Shown: positions 18,407 through 26,596 of the stretch, in pieces
Layout of the letters: every line of letters starts with the position of its first letter
How positions within the stretch are numbered: the stretch's first letter is position 1
NCBI RefSeq assembly: GCF_011751765.2
Contig: NZ_CP061169.1
Coordinates: forward strand, 2,108,001-2,172,000
DNA: 64,000 nt
Source: Paramicrobacterium chengjingii
Lineage (GTDB): Bacteria; Actinomycetota; Actinomycetes; Actinomycetales; Microbacteriaceae
Reading direction: 5' to 3'
Translations under genes and position numbers: made by a program
Notes under the pieces: model-generated
Database searches by the model: none
What the model saw: only the letters and a program-made list of their open reading frames with translations
Told to the model about the DNA's origin: nothing

Positions 18407-19828
18407 ATGAACGAGTACGACATTGTTGTCATCGGTGCAGGTGCTGTCGGAGAAAACGTCGCTGACTATGCGACCAAAGCGGGTCTCTCGTGCGTGATCG
18501 TGGAGAACGACAAGGTAGGCGGCGAGTGCTCGTACCGAGCCTGCATTCCCTCGAAGGCGTTGTTGCGTTCTGGTGACGCGCGCCGGGCGGCACTCGCTGT
18601 CGACGGAGCTGCGCAGGCCGTCACGCGGAGCCTCGATGTCGCCCGTGTGCTGGCCCGTCGCGATGCGTTCACGGGAAAGGGCGATGATTCGGGGCAGGTA
18701 TCGTGGCTCGAAAACGCGGGCATTGACCTCGTTCGCGGGACAGCGCGGCTCATCGCCGAGCGCACCGTCGAGGTGAACCGTCCCGAAGGCACTCAGACGC
18801 TGAAAGCTCGCGTGGCGGTTGCGATGTGCACGGGCTCCGAGCCCCGAGTTCCGGCAATTCCCGGCATCGAGGAGATCGATATCTGGACCAGTCGGGAAGC
18901 CACCGTCGCCGAAGAAATACCGGCATCGCTCGCGATCGTTGGCGGCGGAGTCGTCGCTACCGAGCTGGCCACAGCGTTCGCATCACTCGGGTCGACGGTG
19001 ACCGTCGTCGCGCGAAGCGGTCTTCTGAACGGGCACGAACCGCTTGCCGGTGAGGCCGTCACACAGAGATTCCGCGCTGACGGCATTGACGTGCTCGTCG
19101 CCGATGTCGATTCCATATCTGCCGCAGACGGCGGTGCGCAGCTGCAGCTCTCAACCGGGCAGACCGTGAGCGTCGCTCGCGTGCTGATCGCGACGGGCCG
19201 CCTTCCACGCACGAGCGACGTCGGAATCGAAACAGTCAATCTCGCACCCGGAGAATGGATCGATGTCGATGAGACAATGCTCGTGCGGGGGGTTCCCGGC
19301 GAATGGCTGTATGCGGTCGGTGATCTGAATCACCGCTCTCTTCTGACCCACCAGGGCAAATACCAGGCTCGGGCGGCCGCCGCTGCTATTGCAGCGCGAG
19401 CAGCGGGCGATGTTCCCGATACGCAGCCCTGGTCTGAAGCCACAGCGACGGCAGATCACGGCGCGATACCCTCCGTCGTCTTCAGCAGCCCGCAGGTGGC
19501 AACGGTTGGAATGACTGAGAAGGAAGCTGTGAGCGCCGGGCGGTCTGTGAGAACAATCGACATCGCCCTCGGATCTGTTGCCGGCGGATCGCTGCACGCG
19601 GATGGCTACGAAGGCACATTCCGAACCGTTGTCGACACGGAGCGGAATGTCGTGATTGGCGTGACTCTCGTCGGCGACGACGTCGCAGAGCTGCTGCACG
19701 CCGCGACCATCGCGATTGTCGGCGAGGTTCCGCTGCACAGACTCTGGCATGCAGTTCCCGCCTTCCCGACAATGAGCGAAGCATGGCTGCGAATGCTCGA
19801 AGCGCTGCGAGAGCCGGAGGCTCAGTGA
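18407..19828 (+). CDS. FAD-dependent pyridine nucleotide-disulfide oxidoreductase
   Basis: A 473-residue flavoprotein of the dihydrolipoamide dehydrogenase/mercuric reductase fold. It has an N-terminal FAD loop (I-G-A-G-A-V-G-E), the redox pair Cys41/Cys46 in G-G-E-C-S-Y-R-A-C-I-P-S-K, an NAD(P) loop G-G-G-V-V-A-T-E near 183, and the A-V-G-D FAD element. The dimer-interface motif of LpdA (H-P-T-x-S-E) reads F-P-T-M-S-E, so the catalytic His is missing. It is thus not a normal dihydrolipoamide dehydrogenase; its substrate is unknown. Its stop overlaps the next gene start by 4 nt (GTGA). Confidence 0.85.
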   Translation: MNEYDIVVIGAGAVGENVADYATKAGLSCVIVENDKVGGECSYRACIPSKALLRSGDARRAALAVDGAAQAVTRSLDVARVLARRDAFTGKGDDSGQVSWLENAGIDLVRGTARLIAERTVEVNRPEGTQTLKARVAVAMCTGSEPRVPAIPGIEEIDIWTSREATVAEEIPASLAIVGGGVVATELATAFASLGSTVTVVARSGLLNGHEPLAGEAVTQRFRADGIDVLVADVDSISAADGGAQLQLSTGQTVSVARVLIATGRLPRTSDVGIETVNLAPGEWIDVDETMLVRGVPGEWLYAVGDLNHRSLLTHQGKYQARAAAAAIAARAAGDVPDTQPWSEATATADHGAIPSVVFSSPQVATVGMTEKEAVSAGRSVRTIDIALGSVAGGSLHADGYEGTFRTVVDTERNVVIGVTLVGDDVAELLHAATIAIVGEVPLHRLWHAVPAFPTMSEAWLRMLEALREPEAQ

Positions 19829-20214
19829 TTCGCGGCATCCTCACGAATTCTCCCCTCAGCCTGCTCGGCTACGCATACGCCACCCTCGTGGGCATGGTCT
19901 GGGGATTCATATGGTCGACGGGAAATGTCGAAAGGCGGGGCGGCCTCTTCATTTTTCGGGGAATGCCGAGCTGGACGTTCGGGCGCGGCGGCTCATGCGT
20001 TGGCGCGTGCTATCTCACCCGCACGAACGTGAGCCCCGACGTGCTTGAGCACGAAGCCGTGCATAAGCAGCAGTGGCGTACGTTTGGGCTGCTCTTCCCT
20101 GTGCTGTATGCATTGGAGGGTTTCAATCCACTCACAAACAGATTTGAGATCGAGGCCGGTCTGGAAAAGGGCGGCTACCTCCGGCGACGTCAGAGAGCGC
20201 CTTTGCGCCACTGA
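19825..20214 (+). CDS. Small membrane protein with HEAVH motif
   Basis: A 129-residue protein starting at the GTG at 19825, which overlaps the oxidoreductase stop and follows a GGAGG site. A hydrophobic segment near the N-terminus (about 5-30) suggests a membrane anchor. The motif L-E-H-E-A-V-H-K-Q-Q-W has the HExxH spacing of zinc peptidases, and an acidic F-E-I-E-A-G-L-E segment about 30 residues later could supply a third ligand. Homologues are often named Fe-S oxidoreductase in databases, which the sequence does not support: there is no Cys cluster. Its 3' end overlaps the end of the convergent permease gene by 25 nt. Confidence 0.65.
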   Translation: MIRGILTNSPLSLLGYAYATLVGMVWGFIWSTGNVERRGGLFIFRGMPSWTFGRGGSCVGACYLTRTNVSPDVLEHEAVHKQQWRTFGLLFPVLYALEGFNPLTNRFEIEAGLEKGGYLRRRQRAPLRH

Positions 20215-21218
20215 GAAATGAGCAGGCCGCCGAGGAATATCCCGCCGATGAGCGCAGTGACAACGCCGACCGGAAGCTGCTGCTGAATAGGTGCGAACTG
20301 CACGATCATGTCGGCACTCATCAACAGGACGGCACCGGTGAGTCCCGCGACGATCGGCGAGTTGGATCGGGCGACGACGCGAGCGACGTGCGGCGCCATG
20401 AGTGCGATGAAGGCGACAGGACCGCACACGGCAACGCCTCCCGCAGCAAGCACGATCGCGATTCCCACTGCCCACGTGCGTGTGTGGGACGCCGACGCGC
20501 CGACGCCGTCGGCAATATCGTCGCCCATCTCCACGATGGCGAGGCGTCGCGACAGCACGAGTGCCGCCGTTCCGAAAACAGCGAGAATCAACAGTATGAT
20601 TCCCGCGTCGCGGAGAGACCGGGCCTCGAGGCTTCCATTCAGCCAAGTCGCGAGCACCGTGGCCTGCTCGCGCTTGATCCGCGTCAACATGAACTGCACG
20701 AATGACAAGGCAATAGCCTGCACACCGATGCCCGCGATGATCAATTTTCCGGGTGAGGCGAATCCGGTTCCCGTTGCGATATAGACAAGTGCTATGGCCG
20801 CGCTGGCTCCGATGACAGCGCCGGCGGGCAACGGCACAATGCCTGGCCAGAGAATGCCGAACGCGACGGCGCCCGCTGAGGCACCGGCAGTGAGCCCAAT
20901 CACGTCAGGGCTGCCCAGCGGGTTACGGGTGACGCGTTGAAAGAGTGAACCGCTCACTCCGAATGCCGCGCCCGCACCCAGCGCGACGAGCAGCCGTGGG
21001 CCGCGGAGAGTCTGCACGACAAAACTGTCTGCCCCACTGTCGGCGACGAGAGCCGAAGGAAGTTGCAGCGGCGGAACTCCCAGATCGCCGAAAGCGAGAG
21101 TGAGCACCGAGAGAGCGATGACGGCGACGACGAGGCAGGCAATCACGACAAGCGTGCGCACCTGCACTCGCACCGACACTCGTGTGCCGATTCGCAGCGT
21201 ATGCCTCTGAGCTCTCAT
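20190..21218 (-). CDS. FecCD-type siderophore ABC permease (second)
   Basis: A 342-residue integral membrane protein of the FecCD/BtuC family with about nine to ten hydrophobic helices and the family segments G-S-L-F-Q-R-V-T-R-N-P-L and a late P-V-A-F-I-A-L-M-A-P-H cytoplasmic loop that docks the ATPase. It imports ferric siderophores. It starts with ATG overlapping the first permease stop by 4 nt and ends a five-gene iron operon. No ATPase gene follows; the next gene is convergent. Confidence 0.93.
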   Translation of the reverse strand: MRAQRHTLRIGTRVSVRVQVRTLVVIACLVVAVIALSVLTLAFGDLGVPPLQLPSALVADSGADSFVVQTLRGPRLLVALGAGAAFGVSGSLFQRVTRNPLGSPDVIGLTAGASAGAVAFGILWPGIVPLPAGAVIGASAAIALVYIATGTGFASPGKLIIAGIGVQAIALSFVQFMLTRIKREQATVLATWLNGSLEARSLRDAGIILLILAVFGTAALVLSRRLAIVEMGDDIADGVGASASHTRTWAVGIAIVLAAGGVAVCGPVAFIALMAPHVARVVARSNSPIVAGLTGAVLLMSADMIVQFAPIQQQLPVGVVTALIGGIFLGGLLISQWRKGAL

Positions 21219-22222
21219 CGACGCTCACCCTTCAGACGACGAAGGGCGATGAACAACGCCGGAGCACCGACGAACGCCGTCATAACACCGACCATGAGCT
21301 CATCCGGGCGAGCGATCACGCGCCCGAGCACATCGGAAAGCAATAACAGAACAGGACCGAGTGCGATGCACAAGGGAAGCAAACGCCGATGATCGGGACC
21401 GGATATGCTGCGCGCAATGTGCGGAACCGCGAGTCCAACGAACAGCACGGGACCAACCCCGGCCGTTGCCGCGCCAGCAAGGACGGCGACAGCGGCACCG
21501 CTCAGTAGGCGCACGACGATGGGTCGTTGACCGAGAGCTGTCGCGACGTCATCGCCCAACGCAAGCGTGTTCAGTCCGGGCGCAATGGCAAGTGCGAGCA
21601 CAAGGCCAACGGCGACGAACGGCAGAATCACCCAGGCCTGCTCAATACCCCGCCCGGCAAGAGAGCCGACAACCCAGAACCGGTAGGCATCGAACACGTC
21701 GGGGAAGCTCAGGGAGATTGCCTGCACATACGCGGAGAAGACAGCGGTCACGACGGCACCGGCAAGCACGATTCGCGTCGTGCCCGCCTGCCCGCGCGAT
21801 GACCCGAGCGCGTACACAATGACCACGGCGATGACAGCGCCAATCAGTGCGAGCCACACAGAACCCGATGCCACCGCACCGAAGAAGGCCGTGCCCGTCA
21901 CGATCGCGGCCGCAGCCCCGACGTTGATGCCGAAGAGCCCGGGGTCGGCAAGCGGGTTTCGGGTGACTCCCTGCATTACGCCCCCCGCGACAGCGAGCGC
22001 GGCACCCACGATGACTCCGAGTACCGTGCGCGGAACTCGACTGGCGAGCACGGCATCAACGTAGTCGTCGCCCACTCCCATGATCGAGTCGACGATCTGC
22101 CCGGAGTCGAGAGGTTTCGAGCCGACGCCGAGACTCAGCACGACGGCGATGCCGAGCAGCACGAGAGCGACGGCCACGCCAAGTACATAGCGGCCGCTTC
22201 CGTGGGTGCGGCGTTCAGCCAT
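21215..22222 (-). CDS. FecCD-type siderophore ABC permease (first)
   Basis: A 335-residue FecCD permease with about nine to ten transmembrane helices, the motif G-V-M-Q-G-V-T-R-N-P-L-A-D-P-G and the ATPase-docking loop G-P-V-L-F-V-G-L-A-V-P-H. It probably forms a heterodimer with the permease encoded next to it. The ATG at 22222 sits 8 nt inside the end of the binding-protein gene; a GTG at 22237 is an alternative start. It is part of the iron operon that begins at 25218. Confidence 0.92.
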   Translation of the reverse strand: MAERRTHGSGRYVLGVAVALVLLGIAVVLSLGVGSKPLDSGQIVDSIMGVGDDYVDAVLASRVPRTVLGVIVGAALAVAGGVMQGVTRNPLADPGLFGINVGAAAAIVTGTAFFGAVASGSVWLALIGAVIAVVIVYALGSSRGQAGTTRIVLAGAVVTAVFSAYVQAISLSFPDVFDAYRFWVVGSLAGRGIEQAWVILPFVAVGLVLALAIAPGLNTLALGDDVATALGQRPIVVRLLSGAAVAVLAGAATAGVGPVLFVGLAVPHIARSISGPDHRRLLPLCIALGPVLLLLSDVLGRVIARPDELMVGVMTAFVGAPALFIALRRLKGERR

Positions 22223-23234
22223 CGACGTGCGTAACACCCTCGGAGATTATCGGCAGATATTCGTCGAGCGCCCAGGGCACGCTGAGCGGCGTCAGCACGC
22301 TCGTTGCCATTCCCAGCTCGCGGTTTGAGATGAACTCGACGACGGCGCCATTCTGCACAGCGGGAATCTGCTGCCAGAGTTGCTGCTCGGTGACACTCGC
22401 CTTCTCTTCATCGGAGTTGTACCAAGTGAAAAGCACATCGACATCATTCAGCATGTCAGCGTTCTCGATGCCGATCGTTGCGGTGAAGACGCCCTCGGCC
22501 GGTTCGAGATTGCTCACCGCGGGATCCAGCTCGAACCCCAGGGCTGTGAGCAGATCGACTCGGGGATCGCCCGGCAGATAGACGGACAGCTTCCCTGGCT
22601 CTCCTGTATAGACGTAAGCGAATGTCAATCCGTCGAATTCAGGATGCTCGTCGGCGGCGACCGAGAGCTGGTCGTCAATTCCGCCGATCAGATCGCTCGC
22701 AGCATCCGGTTGCCCGAGCGCCTTCGCCACGGTGTTGATCTGTGTCTTCCAGTCGGTCTGCCACGCGGCGTCCGGGTAAGCAACTGTCGGAGCGAGATCG
22801 CTGAGCAGATCGTACTGATCCTGAGTGAGCCCTGACTGCGGAGCAAGTATCACATCGGGATCGGCAGAAACGACAGCGTTGATGTCGATCTCCGGATAGA
22901 CACCGAATGTCGACGGAATCTCGTCGCCGTTCGATTCGATCGCGTCGCGCAGCCACGGCAGTATGCCGTCGTCATCGCCGGCCCAGGTGTCTTCTTCGAT
23001 GGCCACGGGCGTTTCCCCGAGTGCCACAACGATATCGGGCGTACCCCAGCCGATCGACACGATGCGCTCGGGCTTCTCGGGAATCGTCGCCGTTCCCAGG
23101 GCGCTTTCGATCGTCACAGGGAACGCCCCGTCTCCCGTCGATTCGCCCGGCCCGGAGTCGGATGCGCTTGAGCAGCCACTGAGGGCAAGTGCAATGATTG
23201 CAGCGCCGGCGGCTCCACGGGCAATTCGTGGCAT
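22215..23234 (-). CDS. Iron-siderophore binding lipoprotein (paralogue 2)
   Basis: A 339-residue extracytoplasmic solute-binding lipoprotein of the FepB/FhuD-like class. The signal peptide ends in the lipobox L-S-G-C (Cys21). The binding domain shows P-E-R-I-V-S-I-G-W-G-T-P-D and D-P-D-V-I-L-A-P-Q-S-G-L-T segments. It is clearly paralogous to the protein encoded immediately upstream: the two share most of the first 60 mature residues. The start overlaps the stop of that gene by 1 nt. It should deliver a ferric siderophore to the permeases that follow. Confidence 0.93.
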   Translation of the reverse strand: MPRIARGAAGAAIIALALSGCSSASDSGPGESTGDGAFPVTIESALGTATIPEKPERIVSIGWGTPDIVVALGETPVAIEEDTWAGDDDGILPWLRDAIESNGDEIPSTFGVYPEIDINAVVSADPDVILAPQSGLTQDQYDLLSDLAPTVAYPDAAWQTDWKTQINTVAKALGQPDAASDLIGGIDDQLSVAADEHPEFDGLTFAYVYTGEPGKLSVYLPGDPRVDLLTALGFELDPAVSNLEPAEGVFTATIGIENADMLNDVDVLFTWYNSDEEKASVTEQQLWQQIPAVQNGAVVEFISNRELGMATSVLTPLSVPWALDEYLPIISEGVTHVDG

Positions 23235-24250
23235 CAGAGGTTCTCCATTGCGTTCTCAATGAGTGCGGTGTAGTCGTCAAGCACCCACGGGACGCTCAAC
23301 GGAGTGATCAGACTCGCGGCTGTCACAAATTGGTGGTCGTAAATCGTGACGTCTGATCCGCGTTCAATGGCAGGAATCTGCGCATACAGGGGTTGAGCCT
23401 CTGTTGCAGCCTGCGATGCTTCGTCGCTGAACCAGGTGAAGAGAAGGTCGGCGTCATTGAGCTTGTCGGCGTTTTCGAGCCCGAGCGTGCTCGAGGCCGT
23501 GCCCTCGTCAACCGGCAGCTTCGTGATGAACTCCGCTGACTGCAGGCCCATCAGTTCAAGAATCGCCACACGCGGCTCCGATGGCTGAAAGACGCCCAGA
23601 GTGCCCGGGGTCGATGTGTACGTGTACACCACGCTCGTGCTCCCCCACTGGGGATGAGCCTCCGCAACGGCGCCGAGACTGTCGATGATCTCGTGGGTCA
23701 GCGTCGTTGCCTCATCGGCGAGGCCAAGAGCGGTGCCGATAATGCTGATCTGTTCGTCCCACGGCGTCGTCCAGGCCTCACCCGGATAGGCGACTGTTGG
23801 CGCGAGACCACTGAGCAGATCGAATTGCTCCTGTGTCAGACCGGACTGCGGGGCAAGGATCACGTCAGGATCCGCAGCGATGACCGCGTCGATGTCTAGT
23901 TCCGTGCCGCCATCGATGAGGGCAGGCAGCTCATCGCCCCGTTGTTCGATCGCCTCGCGTACCCATGGCTGGTAGCCCTCAGAGTCGCCGCCCCACGGAT
24001 CGGCTTCAACGGCGACGGGCGTGAGCCCGAGAGCGACAACGGTGTCGGCAGTTCCCTGGCCGAGGGTGACGATTCGCTCAGGCTGTTCGTGGATCTCTGC
24101 CGTGCCGAGGGCGCTCTCGATCGAGACGGGAAATTCGGATGTGCGGGAGTCAGAGCTCTCGTCGTGTGCCGTAACCGAACCGCAGCCCGTCAGGGCAATT
24201 GTCGTGGCAGCAAGGGCGAGACCGGCGCCGAGAACGCGCAGTTGAAACAC
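23234..24250 (-). CDS. Iron-siderophore binding lipoprotein (paralogue 1)
   Basis: A 338-residue solute-binding lipoprotein. The start is the GTG at 24250 behind AAAGGA; this gives a signal peptide with the lipobox L-T-G-C (Cys23) and a length matching the paralogue next door. An upstream in-frame extension runs into the neighbour gene and is not needed. The mature part shares P-E-R-I-V-T-L-G-Q-G-T-A-D and D-V-I-L-A-P-Q-S-G-L-T with its paralogue. Two binding proteins for one permease pair suggest a wider siderophore range. It lies 32 nt after the flavoprotein gene in the iron operon. Confidence 0.92.
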   Translation of the reverse strand: MFQLRVLGAGLALAATTIALTGCGSVTAHDESSDSRTSEFPVSIESALGTAEIHEQPERIVTLGQGTADTVVALGLTPVAVEADPWGGDSEGYQPWVREAIEQRGDELPALIDGGTELDIDAVIAADPDVILAPQSGLTQEQFDLLSGLAPTVAYPGEAWTTPWDEQISIIGTALGLADEATTLTHEIIDSLGAVAEAHPQWGSTSVVYTYTSTPGTLGVFQPSEPRVAILELMGLQSAEFITKLPVDEGTASSTLGLENADKLNDADLLFTWFSDEASQAATEAQPLYAQIPAIERGSDVTIYDHQFVTAASLITPLSVPWVLDDYTALIENAMENL

Positions 24251-24282
24251 AGGTGTCCTTTCGAAAGAGGTGTCGTCGTGGC

Positions 24283-25218
24283 TCAGGCCTCGGCTTTGCC
24301 GAGGCGCCAGTAGCCCATGAATGCGACAGATTTTCGGTCGAGTCCCGACTCGGAGACGAGGAATCGCCTGATTGTCTTGATCGCCGATGCTTCGCCCGCG
24401 ATCCACGCGTACATGTCGTCTGGTCCGGGCGTCACAGCAGCATCAGGAACGTCCCAGAGGATCTCGCGGTCGATGTCGACGTCGTCAAGAGCTGCTGAGA
24501 GGTGCGAAACCGTACGTACATGCTCGCGCACCCAGTCACGCACGGAGGCGACGAGCCCGAGACCGTAATCACGGTGCGGAGAGACTCGCGGAATCCACGT
24601 GATCACCACGCCCGCGGGGGCGGCGAGCTCAAGAACGTCAGCAGTGCTGGGTACTTCGAGAAAGACACGGCCCACCGCGGTGTCGGGGAGGCTCTCGAGA
24701 ATGGCGCTGATGGCCGGAACCGCCGTCTCATCTCCCGCGATCAGAAGATGTTTGGCCGCGCCCGGCTTCCAGGTGAGCCCAACTCCGCGCGCGCTGCTGC
24801 GAGAGTCGGGCCCGACGACGATGATGCGGTCGCCAACCGCTGCCTGTGCAACCCATCGCGATGCCGGCCCACCATCGCCATGTGCAACGAAGTCGACGTC
24901 GAGCTCGCGGTCGGCAACCCGGATGCCGCGGATCGTGTAGGTGCGGAAGGGGTTCTTCTCTGGTTCGGGCAGTTCTCGCCATTCTCCGTACCAGTCGGGC
25001 CCTGTCGGGAACGTGTCGAATCCGGTGCCCGGCAGGGGCAACACAACCTTTATGCGCTGGTCGAGGCCTTCCGTTCCGAAGTTCATGAGATCATCTCCCG
25101 TGAACGTGACCCGGGTGAAGTGCGGGCTCAACTGACGAACACGAGCGACTCGAAGGTCGAAGTTACTGAACGACGGGCGCTCACGTGTCAGCTGCGTAGC
25201 GTTCGAAGTCTCGGTCAC
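24283..25218 (-). CDS. Siderophore-interacting FAD protein (ferric-siderophore reductase)
   Basis: A 311-residue cytoplasmic flavoprotein of the SIP (ViuB/YqjH) family that reduces the iron of imported ferric siderophores. The FAD-binding barrel has F-R-T-Y-T-I-R, then comes the NAD(P)H-like domain with G-D-E-T-A-V-P-A-I and the C-terminal A-W-I-A-G-E and G-Y-W-R-L-G-K motifs. I chose the GTG at 25218 over a TTG at 25254, because the region between them holds a DtxR-like box and promoter. The GTG is only 6 nt past the -10, so the mRNA is probably leaderless. It heads the iron-uptake operon. Confidence 0.92.
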   Translation of the reverse strand: MTETSNATQLTRERPSFSNFDLRVARVRQLSPHFTRVTFTGDDLMNFGTEGLDQRIKVVLPLPGTGFDTFPTGPDWYGEWRELPEPEKNPFRTYTIRGIRVADRELDVDFVAHGDGGPASRWVAQAAVGDRIIVVGPDSRSSARGVGLTWKPGAAKHLLIAGDETAVPAISAILESLPDTAVGRVFLEVPSTADVLELAAPAGVVITWIPRVSPHRDYGLGLVASVRDWVREHVRTVSHLSAALDDVDIDREILWDVPDAAVTPGPDDMYAWIAGEASAIKTIRRFLVSESGLDRKSVAFMGYWRLGKAEA

Positions 25219-25224
25219 ACTTCT

Positions 25225-25254
25225 AGTATGGGTTGCCTTACCTAAATTTTGCAA
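25225..25254 (-). promoter_or_regulatory. Promoter of the siderophore operon
   Basis: Reading leftward: TTGCAA (-35, 25254-25249), 18-nt spacer, CATACT (-10, 25230-25225), then six bases AGAAGT before the GTG start at 25218. The start point would fall on or next to the start codon, which implies a leaderless mRNA. The iron box overlaps both spacer and -10. Confidence 0.6.
25227..25245 (-). promoter_or_regulatory. DtxR/IdeR-like iron box before the siderophore operon
   Basis: On the minus strand the 19-mer TTAGGTAAGGCAACCCATA matches the DtxR/IdeR consensus TTAGGTTAGGCTAACCTAA at 14 of 19 positions, including the full TTAGGT half. It covers the spacer and -10 of the promoter, where a bound Fe(II)-repressor would block transcription. 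This fits iron repression of the five genes downstream. Confidence 0.75.
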
Positions 25255-25265
25255 GCGGATGCTCG

Positions 25266-26096
25266 TCAGGCACCATGCTCGTCGGGATCTTGGCCCGTGC
25301 GCACACCCGATTCGAGCTGTCTCACGGCCTCCAGATCTTCCAGATCGAGTTCAAAGTCGAAGACGTCAATGTTTGAGCGGATCCGTTCGGGTGTCACTGA
25401 TTTAGGAATCACCACGTTCCCTAGCTGGAGATGCCAGCGCACGAGAAATTGCGCAGTGGTTACACCGTACTTGGCCGCACGTCGAGCAAGTTCCGTGTCT
25501 CCGAGGACTCTCCCACGTGCGAATGGCGACCAGGCCTCGGTGACGATGCCGTGCGTTTGCCCATAGGCGCGTGACGCCTCCTGTGGCAGCCACGGGTGAA
25601 GCTCTATCTGATTGACCGCGGGGACGCTGTTGCACTCGCGGGCAAGGCGCTCCAAGTGGTGCGGGTGAAAGTTCGATACCCCGATTGATCGCGCGCGGCC
25701 CTCAGCGTGAAGGCGCTCGAGTGCCCGCCACGTATCGACATAGAGATCGCGACTCGGCACGGGCCAGTGGATGAGATAGAGATCCACCTCGTCAACGCCG
25801 AGCCGACGTGCACTCTCATCGAACGCGCGCAACGTTGCGTCATAGCCGTGATCGTCGTCCCAGACTTTCGTTGTCAGAAAGAGATCGTCCCGAGGAATGC
25901 CGCTACGCCGAATGGCTTCACCGACGCCAGACTCGTTGCGATAAAGCGCCGCTGTGTCGACGTGGCGGTAACCAACGTCAAGTGCGGTGAGAACGACATC
26001 GACGACCTGATCATCTGGCACCTTGTAGACACCGAGCCCGATTTGGGGAATAACGTTCCCTGTCCGCAGAGTGAGAGCGGGAATCGACTCAGTCAC
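25266..26096 (-). CDS. Aldo/keto reductase
   Basis: A 276-residue (alpha/beta)8 NADPH-dependent reductase close to the 2,5-diketo-D-gluconate reductase group. The catalytic tetrad is Asp47, Tyr52, Lys77 and His110 (motifs D-T-A-A-L-Y, L-T-T-K-V-W, L-I-H-W-P). The C-terminal I-P-K-S-V-T-P-E-R-I-R-S-N segment binds the NADPH 2'-phosphate. It lies 7 nt downstream of the SIP-domain gene and so falls under the same iron-boxed promoter. The natural substrate is unknown; co-expression hints at a redox role under iron limitation. Confidence 0.92.
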   Translation of the reverse strand: MTESIPALTLRTGNVIPQIGLGVYKVPDDQVVDVVLTALDVGYRHVDTAALYRNESGVGEAIRRSGIPRDDLFLTTKVWDDDHGYDATLRAFDESARRLGVDEVDLYLIHWPVPSRDLYVDTWRALERLHAEGRARSIGVSNFHPHHLERLARECNSVPAVNQIELHPWLPQEASRAYGQTHGIVTEAWSPFARGRVLGDTELARRAAKYGVTTAQFLVRWHLQLGNVVIPKSVTPERIRSNIDVFDFELDLEDLEAVRQLESGVRTGQDPDEHGA

Positions 26097-26103
26097 GACG
26101 CGC

Positions 26104-26571
26104 TCAAGTGTTCAATCGGTATGGTGCGGGTGTCACGATCCGTTCCGGAGCCACGTCAAGATCGGAGACAAGGTGCTCGTGCACGGCAGACACCCCTCGA
26201 TAGTGACCGCCCAGCCAGATGTGCGGTGTGTCCGTTGATGCGTAGAGCATCTCATCTGACCATGCATTGACGGCTCGGCTCATCGCTTCGCCTGTTGCGC
26301 AGGCCGTTCCGCTGCCCGGAGCGCCAGACCGAGTACGACGCGTCAGCCAGGTGACGGTCATTCGCGTCGGCGCTTCGATGACGGCGACGTCGGCGGCACC
26401 GTCGACTTCGATGAAGATTCGCCCGCGAGCACAGTACGGAAGCGTTTGTATCGCTGCGTCAAGCTCGGGCAATGTCGACTCGTCTGCCATGAGCAGATAA
26501 ATGTGACCGAGGCCTCGTGCATCTCGTCGCGCGTGTGCACCGACGCTTCGGGTTCGAGTCTCGTTCATCAT
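26104..26571 (-). CDS. Stand-alone SIP C-terminal domain protein
   Basis: A 155-residue protein that matches only the C-terminal (pyridine-nucleotide side) domain of siderophore-interacting proteins: M-A-D-E-S-T-L-P-E-L resembles G-D-E-T-A-V-P-A-I of the full flavoprotein, and R-I-F-I-E-V and the end segment I-W-L-G-G-H-Y-R-G also align. The FAD-binding barrel is missing, so it cannot be a reductase alone. It may pair with another flavin domain or bind siderophore. The ATG at 26571 lies 6 nt past a TATACT element inside an iron box, without a Shine-Dalgarno site, so it is probably leaderless. Confidence 0.75.
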   Translation of the reverse strand: MMNETRTRSVGAHARRDARGLGHIYLLMADESTLPELDAAIQTLPYCARGRIFIEVDGAADVAVIEAPTRMTVTWLTRRTRSGAPGSGTACATGEAMSRAVNAWSDEMLYASTDTPHIWLGGHYRGVSAVHEHLVSDLDVAPERIVTPAPYRLNT

Positions 26572-26575
26572 CTAC

Positions 26576-26594
26576 TTAGTATAGCCACACCTAA
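26576..26594 (-). promoter_or_regulatory. DtxR/IdeR-like iron box before the SIP-domain gene
   Basis: On the minus strand the 19-mer TTAGGTGTGGCTATACTAA matches the DtxR/IdeR consensus at 15 of 19 positions, with both outer halves kept. It contains TATACT (26583-26578), a near-perfect -10 element, followed by AAGTAG and the ATG at 26571. The layout copies that of the box at 25227-25245. Confidence 0.8.
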
Positions 26595-26596
26595 CT

